A stretch of DNA of 64,000 bases from Exiguobacterium oxidotolerans JCM 12280 (GCF_000702625.1 NZ_JNIS01000001.1:1054001-1118000), one strand, 5' to 3'; positions 53,612 to 61,238 are shown, counted from the first letter of the stretch. Notes: generated by a model not told the origin, from the letters alone. Translations and numbers: made by a program.

Positions 53612-54370
53612 ATGAAGAAATGGACAGAACAACAAGTGATCGATAGTTTGGTCGAGGCAAGTCTTGCCTCACCTGCGTTAGACGCTAAAACATATGCCCG
53701 CTGGTCCAGTACTAAAGAAGTACCTTCGATCACGACGATCATCAACGTCTTCGGTTCATGGCGCGAAGCATTGCATGCAGCAGGACTTTCATCGATTCGT
53801 CCCTACTTTTCCGATGAAGAAATCTTGACGTTCATCAAAGAAGCCTCGAACCGCCTTCATCCGTTTCATAGCAACAGTTATCGTGAATGGGCGAAAGCGA
53901 AACAGGGTCCTTCCTTAACGTTAATCAACCTTCGTTTCGGGTCATGGTCACGGGCCCTTGAGGAAGCACATATCGAGATGACACGCTCCGTCTGCATGAC
54001 GGAAGAACGCATCATCAATGCGCTCCTCGAAGCATCGGACGTCCTCCCGCGTCTGACGACCCAAACCTATTCGATTTGGGCGCAAGAAAATGGGCATCCG
54101 ACGGTCGCGACGATTGCCCGAAAATACGGCTCGTGGGTCGATGCCCTCGCGTGCCTCGATATCGCGCCTCCCCGCCGGAAATGGGTCGAAGAAGATGTTC
54201 TCAACGCCTTAAAACAAGCGCAAGCTGAACTTCCTTCCTTCAGCATCATCCATTACCGGAAGTGGGCTGAAGGAAAATCTGTCCCGAGCACTTCAACGAT
54301 CAATGCCCTCTTCGGAAGCTGGACGTCTGCTGTTCAGTGCCTCAAGCGTTCCCGTGTCTCGCTCTCATAA
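53612..54370 (+). CDS. Four-repeat protein, paralogue of 38429-39172
   Basis: A 252-residue soluble protein with four homing-endonuclease-associated-like repeats (NVFGSWREALHAAGL, LRFGSWSRALEEAHI, RKYGSWVDALACLDI, LFGSWTSAVQCL). It is clearly homologous to the protein at the other edge of the polysaccharide locus in length, repeat number and repeat order. Each repeat has a helix, then TYxxWA and a PSxxTI segment before GSW, a compact DNA-binding-like fold. No nuclease motif is seen. AAAGGGGTATGACATC precedes the ATG. A regulatory role for the locus is inference. Confidence 0.7.
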   Translation: MKKWTEQQVIDSLVEASLASPALDAKTYARWSSTKEVPSITTIINVFGSWREALHAAGLSSIRPYFSDEEILTFIKEASNRLHPFHSNSYREWAKAKQGPSLTLINLRFGSWSRALEEAHIEMTRSVCMTEERIINALLEASDVLPRLTTQTYSIWAQENGHPTVATIARKYGSWVDALACLDIAPPRRKWVEEDVLNALKQAQAELPSFSIIHYRKWAEGKSVPSTSTINALFGSWTSAVQCLKRSRVSLS

Positions 54371-54464
54371 TTCCATTTAAAAACGGGTCTGGCTCAATAG
54401 AGATCAAAGCTTTCGTATGTATAACGTAGAGACGCATCAAGACATCAGGAACGAGAAAAAGACG

Positions 54465-54520
54465 AATCGAAAACGCCGATGGCTCCGTAGAAAAAACGGA
54501 AACATCGGCGTTTTATTTTA
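54465..54520 (+). terminator. Terminator after the repeat-protein gene
   Basis: AAAACGCCGATG...CATCGGCGTTTTA, a 12-bp stem with an inner CCGT/ACGG hairpin and T-rich tail. The remainder of the gap to 54701 holds a perfect 12-bp inverted repeat (54597-54608 / 54616-54627) and no gene I can support. Confidence 0.8.
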
Positions 54521-54596
54521 TATGCGGGACGGAACACGCGTTTACATATCTGCATGAATTTTCTTCCCTACGGCACAGCTCAAAGCTTCGCTTTCA

Positions 54597-54627
54597 GCAT
54601 GTTCACGCTTATGACGCGTGAACATGC
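54597..54627. repeat. Perfect 12-bp inverted repeat
   Basis: GCATGTTCACGC, a 7-bp loop (TTATGAC), then GCGTGAACATGC. No T-run follows on either strand, so it is not a standard terminator; it could be a protein-binding site or the tip of a structured transcript. Confidence 0.5.
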
Positions 54628-54701
54628 GATATCGAGATACAATTAGTTCGCGCTTCCATCACTAAGATTTCGGAACGACGTAGGAGCCATCCTCCGTCTT
54701 T

Positions 54702-55694
54702 TTAGTATTTCGTTTGTTCAAACTGTGCCGCCGATACGAGTGTCAGCGTATCGTGCTTCATCATATAGAGGTTTTCCTGATAGTGACCGATATCCGGTTG
54801 ATTGACGAGCCCGCATAAATTGCGCCAGACTTGAGCGGGGAAGTTGACACCACATGCATAGGCATGGGGATACCCGCCGCCGAAGCGGGGATTGATTTCC
54901 GATAAGTAGAGCGTCCCGTCGACATCGAAAATATCGAAATCGAGCGGACCGACCAGTCCAGAACCGGCGAGGACGCGCTCGACGAGTTCGAATACATCGG
55001 TCCGGAGGACGGAGCGACTTTTATCCGTCTCTCCGGCTCGCATCGCCAATTTTTCTTTGATGAAGATGGACGTGACTTCATGAGACAGTAGATCGACGTA
55101 GACATCGACGCCGAGTTCAGGCCCGTCAAGAAATTCCTGCACGATCAAGCCGGGGCTCTGTTCAAATAATCGTTCGACTTCTTCTAATGTCTCGACGCGT
55201 CTTACGGCGATACTCGCACTCCCGTTGCGTGGCTTGACAAAGACCGGAAAACCAACTTCCTTGAGTGCGACCGCTTCACGAAACGACGTGAGGGCATGAT
55301 ACGTTTTCGCATGCGGGATGCCTTGCAAGGTACAGTGCTCGAACATCGCGTACTTATCAAAACAAAGCAGACACGACGATGGCGGAGAAACGATGACCGT
55401 GACACCGATTGCTGCAAACCGTTCCGTCGCTGTCGCGAGCAACTCGAGTTCAGGGTCGATTAACGACAACAGGGCCGTCACCTGCTCGCGTTGACACAGT
55501 TCCAATAAATGATCGATGTAATCCGGCTGATCAATCTTCGGGACGATATGGTGGTTCGGTGCCATATAGAGTGCCGGTGCAAGTGGATTACAGTCTGCGA
55601 CGCTGACCGCCCCCTCCCGAAACTCCTGAACGAAGTATTCGACCAGCTTCGCACGACGACCGGCACTCGTAATCAACAGATGAGGTCTCTTCAT
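54702..55694 (-). CDS. ATP-grasp enzyme, carbamoyl-phosphate-synthase-like
   Basis: A 330-residue ATP-grasp ligase. It starts with a preATP-grasp Rossmann-like domain (LLITSAGRRAKLVEYFV), followed by ATP-binding segments GFPVFVKPRNGSASIAVRRV, LIVQEFLDGPELGVDVYVD and the metal-binding LYLSEINPRFGGGYPHAYACG. Such enzymes in polysaccharide regions are sometimes thought to join amino acids or carboxylates to sugars or peptides; the substrate is unknown. AAAAGGAGCGGACAAC precedes the ATG. It lies just outside the polysaccharide operon. Confidence 0.82.
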   Translation of the reverse strand: MKRPHLLITSAGRRAKLVEYFVQEFREGAVSVADCNPLAPALYMAPNHHIVPKIDQPDYIDHLLELCQREQVTALLSLIDPELELLATATERFAAIGVTVIVSPPSSCLLCFDKYAMFEHCTLQGIPHAKTYHALTSFREAVALKEVGFPVFVKPRNGSASIAVRRVETLEEVERLFEQSPGLIVQEFLDGPELGVDVYVDLLSHEVTSIFIKEKLAMRAGETDKSRSVLRTDVFELVERVLAGSGLVGPLDFDIFDVDGTLYLSEINPRFGGGYPHAYACGVNFPAQVWRNLCGLVNQPDIGHYQENLYMMKHDTLTLVSAAQFEQTKY

Positions 55695-55787
55695 GTTGTC
55701 CGCTCCTTTTTATATGATGTTCCTAAAGGATTCGCTTTTGCTAGACAAGACTCCTTCTAAAAAAAACGTTGAACTGCGACAAAAGTC

Positions 55788-56285
55788 TCAAGACAGTCTG
55801 ATCAGTTGCTCCGCTCGACGTTTTCTCCGAATGAATCGATACAATACAATACCAATTAACGCACCTGTACCATCTAATAAGACATCCTGAATCAACCCGG
55901 TTCGTCCGCCTGTTACAATTTGATGGAATTCATCAAAGACAGCAATCGTGATTGCCAACGTATAGGCGAATAAACCCACCAATACATAGGGACGCAACAA
56001 GCGAACGGTCAAGTCGACCAAGGCAAACCCGAGTACAATGAAAATCGATAAGTGTGCTGCTTTTCGAATAAAGAATTCGACAAAACCGGATGCACCAAGC
56101 GCTTCAACACTGACTTCTCCGTGATAATCAAATGAGATGAAGCGAAACGCCTCCACAAAATCCAAATTAAAATAACGGGACAGCCCGGGCTTTAACGATT
56201 GCTCTTCATACGGCATCGAACTCGAAATAAATAAAATAATTAGAATAGCCAAGGTGATGTAACCGGACCAAGGAATTTTACGCAT
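55788..56285 (-). CDS. VanZ-family membrane protein
   Basis: A 165-residue protein with about four membrane helices (about 8-23, 72-92, 98-118 and 135-152). The VanZ-family pattern is seen in FFIRKAAHLSIFIVLGFAL and AVFDEFHQIVTGGRTGLIQDVLLDGTGALIG (a D-E-x-HQ-x...R segment). VanZ itself affects teicoplanin resistance, but the mechanism is not clear and these homologues are widespread in Bacillales. GGAGGACGAGTTAT precedes the ATG. Confidence 0.85.
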   Translation of the reverse strand: MRKIPWSGYITLAILIILFISSSMPYEEQSLKPGLSRYFNLDFVEAFRFISFDYHGEVSVEALGASGFVEFFIRKAAHLSIFIVLGFALVDLTVRLLRPYVLVGLFAYTLAITIAVFDEFHQIVTGGRTGLIQDVLLDGTGALIGIVLYRFIRRKRRAEQLIRLS

Positions 56286-56485
56286 ATAACTCGTCCTCCT
56301 TATTCAATACGCTTCTAGAATACCATGAGTTCTTCTTGAATTTCTCAGTTAATCGATGGAACAATTACTGTTTAGAGACCCTTTTAGTTACATAATTATG
56401 TAATTTGAATTACTAAAAAACTTTTTTTTACATTTGATAGGTTTGCGATATACTAGAAGTGGTTATTTAGTACTATAGAAGTGCT

Positions 56486-56606
56486 ATGAGAAGTAGGAAT
56501 TGTGATTCACAGATAAACATATATAATTCCTACCCACTTCCTAGCTACTCGATCGATAAATCGATTACATCCTAAAAAAAGGAGGTGAAGGATGTCCCTC
56601 TCCTGA
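56486..56606 (+). promoter_or_regulatory. Leader of the XRE regulator with inverted repeat and minimal uORF
   Basis: AAGTAGGAATT (56491-56501) is mirrored by AATTCCTACCCACTT (56525-56539, two extra bases). Then AAAAAAAGGAGGTGAAGG, an excellent ribosome site, precedes ATG TCC CTC TCC TGA (56592-56606), a four-codon frame. The regulator start 32 bases later lacks a ribosome site of its own. Translation by reinitiation or an attenuation mechanism is possible. The rest of 56286-56637 is AT-rich and shows no gene. Confidence 0.4.
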
Positions 56607-56637
56607 CTAACGTCTTGAGCGTCTGACAACCTATAAC

Positions 56638-57057
56638 ATGAACCGAGCTCTCGGGAAAAAAATCATGCAACTACGAAAACAGCACAAGTATACACAAAAG
56701 TATCTCGCTGAGCGATGCGGTGAATCGACGACCTCGATTTCTGCCTATGAACGCGGACAACGGATGCCAAGCACGCAATCACTTGAACGGCTCGCCATCG
56801 CCCTCAACACGACTGTGATTGATTTGGTTGATCCAGAGCACGTCCAGCATCCGACCCTTAGTGATTTTATGAGCCAATCGCTCGAACCATCGAAACCAAT
56901 CGACTTTAAGTTTGTCCTCGAAGATATACTCGTCCACCTCACACTCTCGAACGAAGTTTACTTTAACGGTCGGTTACTATCACATGAAGTCCGTGAAGAG
57001 ATGGCTGCCTCTGTCAATCAAGCTCTACAGCAAGGTCTCGAATCAATCGAAGTCTAA
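56638..57057 (+). CDS. XRE-family transcriptional regulator
   Basis: A 139-residue protein with an N-terminal Cro/C1-type helix-turn-helix (about 7-62: KIMQLRKQHKYTQKYLAER, TTSISAYERGQRMPSTQSLE). The 75-residue C-terminal part (DFKFVLEDILVHLTLSNEVYF, REEMAASVNQALQQGLESI) is probably an oligomerisation domain. It is not close enough to SinR or SlrR to name. The only in-frame ATG is at 56638 and has no Shine-Dalgarno sequence; see the leader entry. It may control the nearby polysaccharide genes, but nothing in the sequence shows this. Confidence 0.85.
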   Translation: MNRALGKKIMQLRKQHKYTQKYLAERCGESTTSISAYERGQRMPSTQSLERLAIALNTTVIDLVDPEHVQHPTLSDFMSQSLEPSKPIDFKFVLEDILVHLTLSNEVYFNGRLLSHEVREEMAASVNQALQQGLESIEV

Positions 57058-57059
57058 AA

Positions 57060-57117
57060 AACACGATGAGAAGTAGACAGGAGCCATTCCCGTGCACTTC
57101 TCATCGTGTTTTTTTAG
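57060..57117. terminator. Bidirectional terminator
   Basis: AAAAACACGATGAGAAGT...ACTTCTCATCGTGTTTTTTT, a stem of about 16 bp between two convergent genes. Confidence 0.9.
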
Positions 57118-57118
57118 T

Positions 57119-57436
57119 TCAATCCGGCTTGACGATATGATGAATGTACAACGTTCCCTCTTCATATGTGGCTTCTAGCAACCGACTAAAAAAAGAAGAC
57201 TCGTTACTCTTTTCCGCAAGAAAAACCCGCTCGAACTTTTGGTGGGCTTGTTCAACGAAGCTAAATTTTAATTCCCGCTTCTTCGATTTAAACGTCAGAT
57301 ATGTGCCGATTTGACCGAATGCATCCGGAAAGGTTTGCTCTTCCATGAATTGAAACGTTTCTTCCGGAAATAAGGTAGAGATGAATTCAAAACAGCTGGC
57401 TTGCATAGTCCGTGATTGTGCCATTTTTTTATCCAT
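57119..57436 (-). CDS. Small soluble protein, unknown
   Basis: A 105-residue protein without signal or membrane segment, rich in Phe and charged residues (CFEFISTLFPEETFQFMEEQ, GTYLTFKSKKRELKFSFVEQ). I recognise no family. GGAGGATCAATACGTC precedes the ATG. It ends at the shared bidirectional terminator. Confidence 0.6.
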   Translation of the reverse strand: MDKKMAQSRTMQASCFEFISTLFPEETFQFMEEQTFPDAFGQIGTYLTFKSKKRELKFSFVEQAHQKFERVFLAEKSNESSFFSRLLEATYEEGTLYIHHIVKPD

Positions 57437-57593
57437 GACGTATTGATCCTCCGAATTTCATGATGGCTGCCCTTAGGTGATGAACTAATTTAAATAATAC
57501 CCTGACTTTAGACCCATTCAAACTAATATTTAAAATATTTTTTTAATCATTCTTTACTAAAAAGTCTAATCTGTACTTTAATCCTTAAACAAA

Positions 57594-57632
57594 AACAAGG
57601 GAGCAGATTATTAATCTGCCCCCTGTTGAAAT
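57594..57632 (-). terminator. Terminator of the putative peptide-modification operon
   Basis: On the minus strand AGGGGGCAGATT-AAT-AATCTGCTCCCTT followed by GTTTTTG. Confidence 0.8.
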
Positions 57633-58376
57633 TCATCCTAATTTATCAAATTCTAAGATGTGTACGGTTTTCCCAGCATAGAGTGTACGTCCTGCATATT
57701 TCGACAGTTTCGCGAATTCAAAGAGAGTGGTTGGTTCATAGAGATGCTCGACGGCATAACTGACTTTCTCATCCTGATCAGATTTCAGGTAAAGATTTAG
57801 TATCAACCGCTCCCCCTCCACCTTCTGTCCATAGAATAGAGCACAGTCCTTTACACGTTTTGAAGCGATCGGTTGCGTCTGTTGCTTTAAATGCTTGGCA
57901 TTATGAACATTCACTAACAGTTGACCATCTGTCGTCAGAAGCTGGCGGATGTTTCGGAAAAATAACAGTAATTCGCCGCGTGAATACCGGGCAACCGTCG
58001 TCCCAGGCAAAATCAGCTTCTCAAATGCTTCATACCCGACAGCGTCGATTAAATCATAACTAAGACCGTATACCTTATGCATAAACCGTGAAGAAATCCC
58101 GTTCAATCGGCTGGCTTCCGGTTCGACGAGATACAAATCATATCCTTCCTCAGATAACGTGTTGAACAAGCTCGGGTCAAACGTTCCATAAACGAGGACA
58201 CGATCATTCCGATTTAAATACCGGCGATAAAATGTCAATTCATCGATTTCTGCCAGTTGCATCGTTTCCTGATGCAGACGCATGAAACGGTTATCTGCGT
58301 TGAAATCATCGAGCACGGTCACTCTCGAATAACTTCCTTTTCGTGAAAATGGTCCAAAGAGTGGAGCGTCACCCAT
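57633..58376 (-). CDS. Methyltransferase-like protein of the peptide cluster
   Basis: A 247-residue protein with features of a class I SAM-dependent methyltransferase. It has a nucleotide-binding-like strand and loop (DRVLVYGTFDPSLFNTL) followed by an acidic strand end (YDLYLVEPEASRL, the usual SAM ribose-binding acid). Later it has FFRNIRQLLTTDGQLLVNVHN, typical of the post-motif III region. The glycine-rich motif I is degenerate, so catalytic competence is uncertain. It overlaps the upstream gene by 8 bp, with AAGGAGTTGATGTATC as ribosome site, so the two are translationally coupled. Its place in an operon headed by a small peptide suggests peptide modification (inference). Confidence 0.55.
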   Translation of the reverse strand: MGDAPLFGPFSRKGSYSRVTVLDDFNADNRFMRLHQETMQLAEIDELTFYRRYLNRNDRVLVYGTFDPSLFNTLSEEGYDLYLVEPEASRLNGISSRFMHKVYGLSYDLIDAVGYEAFEKLILPGTTVARYSRGELLLFFRNIRQLLTTDGQLLVNVHNAKHLKQQTQPIASKRVKDCALFYGQKVEGERLILNLYLKSDQDEKVSYAVEHLYEPTTLFEFAKLSKYAGRTLYAGKTVHILEFDKLG

Positions 58377-59580
58377 GATACATCAACTCCTTATAGGCTT
58401 GAATGGCTGTTTCATAATCAGAACCGAGGCGTTCCGGCAATACATCGAACCGGTCTTTTTGATCGGCTTCTAAAATCCATAAAAAGACTTCATCTGTTTC
58501 AAACAGCTGGTTCGTCGTCAGTTCGAACACGAATGCCCCTTCTCGGTTTTGAATGCCAATCATCGTCAAGGGACCGAGCTTTCCAGCCGTCCGAGGTAAA
58601 TCCAACTGGGTGTACGGAGTAACAAACTGACTTTCGGTCAAGAAGGCTGAGGCCAGCTGATACAGTAAAGGATACAACGCGAGTTGAAGGTTCGGCGCGA
58701 TTGGTGCGAACGCTTCCCGTTGACGATGACGCAACTGACAAATATCAATCTCTTCAAGTCCGCTCAAGCAGATTTGTTTTCCGTAATCTGCACAGACGCC
58801 GTCTTTAAAAATAAACAGTCGATGGGACACGATCATCCCGGTGAGTGTCGCATAATCGAGAACCCCCATATAGTGCCCCGGGTTCGGGACACGGCTCGTC
58901 GTCTGCCACGTTTCGAAGGCAGCTTCCATATCCGTTCGACTGACGACGGCAAGGTGTGCCTTGATGTCGAACGACAGGGTATCCGAGAAGGCGACCAAGA
59001 CCGGAACACGGCTCATCAGTTCGATGACCGGTAAATCGTGCCGTGTCGTTTGGTCGATGTACAGTAGGCTGTTGATCGTCATCTGATCGAATAGTGCTGG
59101 ATTGATGGAACTCAGTAAACTCGTCTCTTCTGCGTAAATATGCCGGAGTGGTTGCGGATGACGAGACGTCGCATCCGGATAGACACCTGTGAATAACGAC
59201 ATCAACGCATCTTGTAAGGCAATCGGTTGTGAGTCAGCGAGCGGTTCTTCGAACGGTACCGTGATGCCTTCTAAAAAATACGGATCCCCAAACAAAACGT
59301 CCCCCCGGTCATTCATCAAATGAAACTGGACATGCAGCATCCGTTGTTGAAGATAGGCGACGAGTCGCATCGTCCGTTCGCCGGTCCCCCGAAGAATGAA
59401 CAAATAGTGTTCAAATTCTTGAAAATCCATATAATCCAGTAAATCAAGAAACGTGTGCACATTGTAATCGTAATGATCGAACGAAAAACGATGCGACTGA
59501 CAAAAAGCGATGAAGTCCGCTGTCGGTTCAAGCTGGTGGAGCCAGCCTTCACTCTCAGCGAGTACAGTAAGTCCAATCAT
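58369..59580 (-). CDS. Unknown protein of the peptide cluster, possible maturation protein
   Basis: A protein of 403 residues (405 from the upstream ATG at 59586). I prefer ATG 59580 since AAAGGAG lies seven bases before it, whereas the first ATG almost abuts that site. The N-terminal 120 residues look like an alpha/beta Rossmann-type fold (HYLFILRGTGERTMRLVAYL, MLHVQFHLMND), loosely like the B12-binding domain that precedes some radical SAM enzymes. No CxxxCxxC cluster is present. The rest (e.g. FDIKAHLAVVSRTDMEAAFE, SGLEEIDICQLRHRQ) matches no family I know. It follows the 48-residue peptide gene behind an intercistronic terminator. A scaffold or maturation enzyme for that peptide is my inference. 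Confidence 0.6.
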   Translation of the reverse strand: MIGLTVLAESEGWLHQLEPTADFIAFCQSHRFSFDHYDYNVHTFLDLLDYMDFQEFEHYLFILRGTGERTMRLVAYLQQRMLHVQFHLMNDRGDVLFGDPYFLEGITVPFEEPLADSQPIALQDALMSLFTGVYPDATSRHPQPLRHIYAEETSLLSSINPALFDQMTINSLLYIDQTTRHDLPVIELMSRVPVLVAFSDTLSFDIKAHLAVVSRTDMEAAFETWQTTSRVPNPGHYMGVLDYATLTGMIVSHRLFIFKDGVCADYGKQICLSGLEEIDICQLRHRQREAFAPIAPNLQLALYPLLYQLASAFLTESQFVTPYTQLDLPRTAGKLGPLTMIGIQNREGAFVFELTTNQLFETDEVFLWILEADQKDRFDVLPERLGSDYETAIQAYKELMYHG

Positions 59581-59607
59581 GTTCATTCTCCTTTCATCTG
59601 AGTGTGT

Positions 59608-59646
59608 AAAAAAATGGCTTCAAACCGTAACGAACGGAATGAAGCC
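59608..59646 (-). terminator. Intercistronic terminator/attenuator between peptide gene and maturation gene
   Basis: On the minus strand TGGCTTCATTCCG-TTCGT-TACGGTTTGAAGCCA is followed by seven T. It sits 20 bp after the peptide stop codon and 28 bp before the next start. This arrangement usually gives high expression of a small peptide and lower read-through to its processing genes. Confidence 0.85.
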
Positions 59647-59666
59647 ACGCCGTTAATGGACGTTTC

Positions 59667-59813
59667 TTAAGATGTTTTAGTGCGACGTTTCGTCACCGGT
59701 TTGACGCGTTCCATCTCCCGACTAGCCAAGGGTGCGACCGTAACCGTAGAAGCGTTTAAACACCAGCCACAAGATGAAATCGTACGTCGCGATTCTTTAA
59801 AAATGAGATTCAT
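59667..59813 (-). CDS. Small Cys-containing peptide, candidate RiPP precursor
   Basis: A 48-residue peptide starting at ATG 59813 with GAAAGGGG ten bases upstream. The sequence has a short charged N-terminus (NLIFKESRRTIS), a central segment with CGWC followed by LNASTVTVAP, and a basic tail (VKPVTKRRTKTS). It has no signal peptide. It is the first gene of a three-gene unit, separated by a terminator from two larger genes, and divergent from the PlcR-like regulator. These are hallmarks of ribosomally made, modified peptides, but no known class matches by eye. A structural small protein with a metal-binding CxxC is the alternative. Confidence 0.5.
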   Translation of the reverse strand: MNLIFKESRRTISSCGWCLNASTVTVAPLASREMERVKPVTKRRTKTS

Positions 59814-59881
59814 AGGAAATACCCCTTTCTTCCGTTTAGAATGGATAATCAAAATCGTTGACGAATTATCACAGTAAAAAG

Positions 59882-59911
59882 TTGGTTTTGTCCGGGCATC
59901 ACTTCTATAAT
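59882..59911 (+). promoter_or_regulatory. Promoter of the PlcR-like regulator
   Basis: TTGGTT (59882-59887), 18-bp spacer, TATAAT (59906-59911). It lies in the 147-bp divergent region shared with the peptide cluster. An inverted repeat GATAAT/ATTATC spans about 59845-59871 and could be an operator for the divergent unit. Confidence 0.55.
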
Positions 59912-59960
59912 AAGGAGATAGACACGTAGTCGAATCCACTTGATAGAAAGGACCGAACCC

Positions 59961-60833
59961 ATGGATCAATTCACGTCACCCCAGATTGGCCTCGCCCTTC
60001 GCCGTCTTCGCAAGAAGCATAACTTGACGCAGAAAGATCTAGCGAACGGGATTTGTAGCCAAGCGGAGATCAGTAAGATTGAGAGCGGCACACATTCACC
60101 GACGGTTGATTTGTTGTTTGCGTTATCTCGGAGATTACAAGTTCCTATTACAGTATTTTTGAATCAAAATCAGTATATAGACTCTATTGGAATCACAGAT
60201 GAGAGGTTACTAATACTTTTTCAAAATCAAGAATACGAATTAATATATAAAGAAGCTAAAGAGATAATTAAAAGCTTAAAAAACGATGAAGAGTTAACTT
60301 CTCTTTATTCATATTATTTTCAGATTTGCGCATATAGAATGAATAAAATTGACTTCAGAACTTGTATAGTAGAACTTCAACTTTTAACAGATAAATATAC
60401 GAAGCTTTATTATTCACCTAAGATGGTACTTCGATTAAAATCCGCTATAGCCACACTCTATTACGAAAAGAAACACTATTTACACGGATTAAAAGTATAC
60501 GAAGAATTAATAGATCTTAACTTCGAAAGTGAAGAATTTATCGTAGAAAAAATAAGAATTTTATACAATACTTCGAAAGTACTTTTAGATTTAAAACGAC
60601 CATCCGATGCTTTAAAGTATATTGAAAATGGTATAGTGGAATGCTTGAGGTTCAAAGATATGTCTCTTTTAGGACAACTTTATTATCAAAAGGCTTATAC
60701 ATTAGAATTGCTTAAATCTAGTGCTTCCGATATATCAGATTCATATAAAAAAGCGTATTTATTATTTGATATCTTAAAAATGAACGAGTATAAGCAAATA
60801 CTATTGGATAAGAAGAAAAGCTTCTTAATATAA
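59961..60833 (+). CDS. PlcR-family quorum-sensing regulator (HTH plus TPR)
   Basis: A 290-residue RNPP-family regulator. The N-terminal helix-turn-helix (about 8-62) reads LRRLRKKHNLTQKDLANGIC, SQAEISKIESG and SPTVDLLFALSRRLQVPI, very close to Bacillus cereus PlcR (SEVSRIESG, SMDIL). The rest is TPR-like; the C-terminal MSLLGQLYYQKAYTLELL and SYKKAYLLFDILKMNEYK align with the last PlcR repeats. PlcR binds the re-imported PapR heptapeptide in its TPR groove and activates transcription. ATG 59961 has AAAGGA nine bases upstream. The gene ends one base before the stop of the convergent propeptide gene. From about 60130 the gene becomes AT-rich, unlike its own HTH part. Confidence 0.9.
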   Translation: MDQFTSPQIGLALRRLRKKHNLTQKDLANGICSQAEISKIESGTHSPTVDLLFALSRRLQVPITVFLNQNQYIDSIGITDERLLILFQNQEYELIYKEAKEIIKSLKNDEELTSLYSYYFQICAYRMNKIDFRTCIVELQLLTDKYTKLYYSPKMVLRLKSAIATLYYEKKHYLHGLKVYEELIDLNFESEEFIVEKIRILYNTSKVLLDLKRPSDALKYIENGIVECLRFKDMSLLGQLYYQKAYTLELLKSSASDISDSYKKAYLLFDILKMNEYKQILLDKKKSFLI

Positions 60834-61238
60834 TTAACCTAAAGAATTATTTGAAAGAACTACAAACTCGGCTGGTAGATCATTCTTCGCCACGTTCTTC
60901 ACTGAGAATTCAGCTGGTAGATCATTCTTCGCCACGTTCTTCACTGAGAATTCGGCTGGTAGATCATTCTTCGCCACGTTCTTCACTGAGAATTCGGCTG
61001 GTAGATCATTCTTCGCCACGTTCTTCACTGAGAATTCGGCTGGTAGATCATTCTTCGCCACGTTCTTCACTGAGAATTCGGCTGGTAGATCATTCTTCGC
61101 CACGTTCTTCACTGAGAATTCGGCTGGTAGATCATTCCGAGCAGTGTTTGAAAAATCGGGAAAATTCCCTGTATTCCCCAAAACTAGAATTAGAGCCGTC
61201 GACCCTAAAAAAACACCTAATTTATTTTTCAAGTTCAT
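60834..61238 (-). CDS. Secreted signal propeptide with seven NDLPAEF repeats (PapR-like)
   Basis: A 134-residue protein: an N-terminal Sec-type signal (NLKNKLGVFLGSTALILVLG), a short spacer, then seven copies of the heptapeptide NDLPAEF separated by SVKNVAK (14-residue period), and a tail VVLSNNSLG. NDLPAEF differs from PapR heptapeptides such as ADLPFEF mainly at the fifth position. AGGAGG nine bases before the ATG gives a clear start. The likely scheme is export, proteolytic release of heptapeptides, re-import by an oligopeptide permease and binding to the adjacent PlcR-like regulator. This is inference from the B. cereus PlcR-PapR system. Multiple copies in one precursor are unlike known PapR proteins, which carry one. 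Confidence 0.9.
   Translation of the reverse strand: MNLKNKLGVFLGSTALILVLGNTGNFPDFSNTARNDLPAEFSVKNVAKNDLPAEFSVKNVAKNDLPAEFSVKNVAKNDLPAEFSVKNVAKNDLPAEFSVKNVAKNDLPAEFSVKNVAKNDLPAEFVVLSNNSLG
60864..61136 (-). repeat. 42-bp tandem repeat array encoding the signal peptide copies
   Basis: Seven units of the heptapeptide-coding segment at exact 42-bp spacing. The units are nearly identical at the nucleotide level, including silent positions, with small changes only in the first and last units. This indicates recent expansion or ongoing homogenisation. It is coding and has no variable spacers, so it is not a CRISPR array. Confidence 0.95.

Noticed and set aside
60864-61136. CRISPR-like array of 42-bp units
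   Set aside because: The units abut without variable spacers, keep a reading frame and lie inside a coding gene; no cas genes are present.
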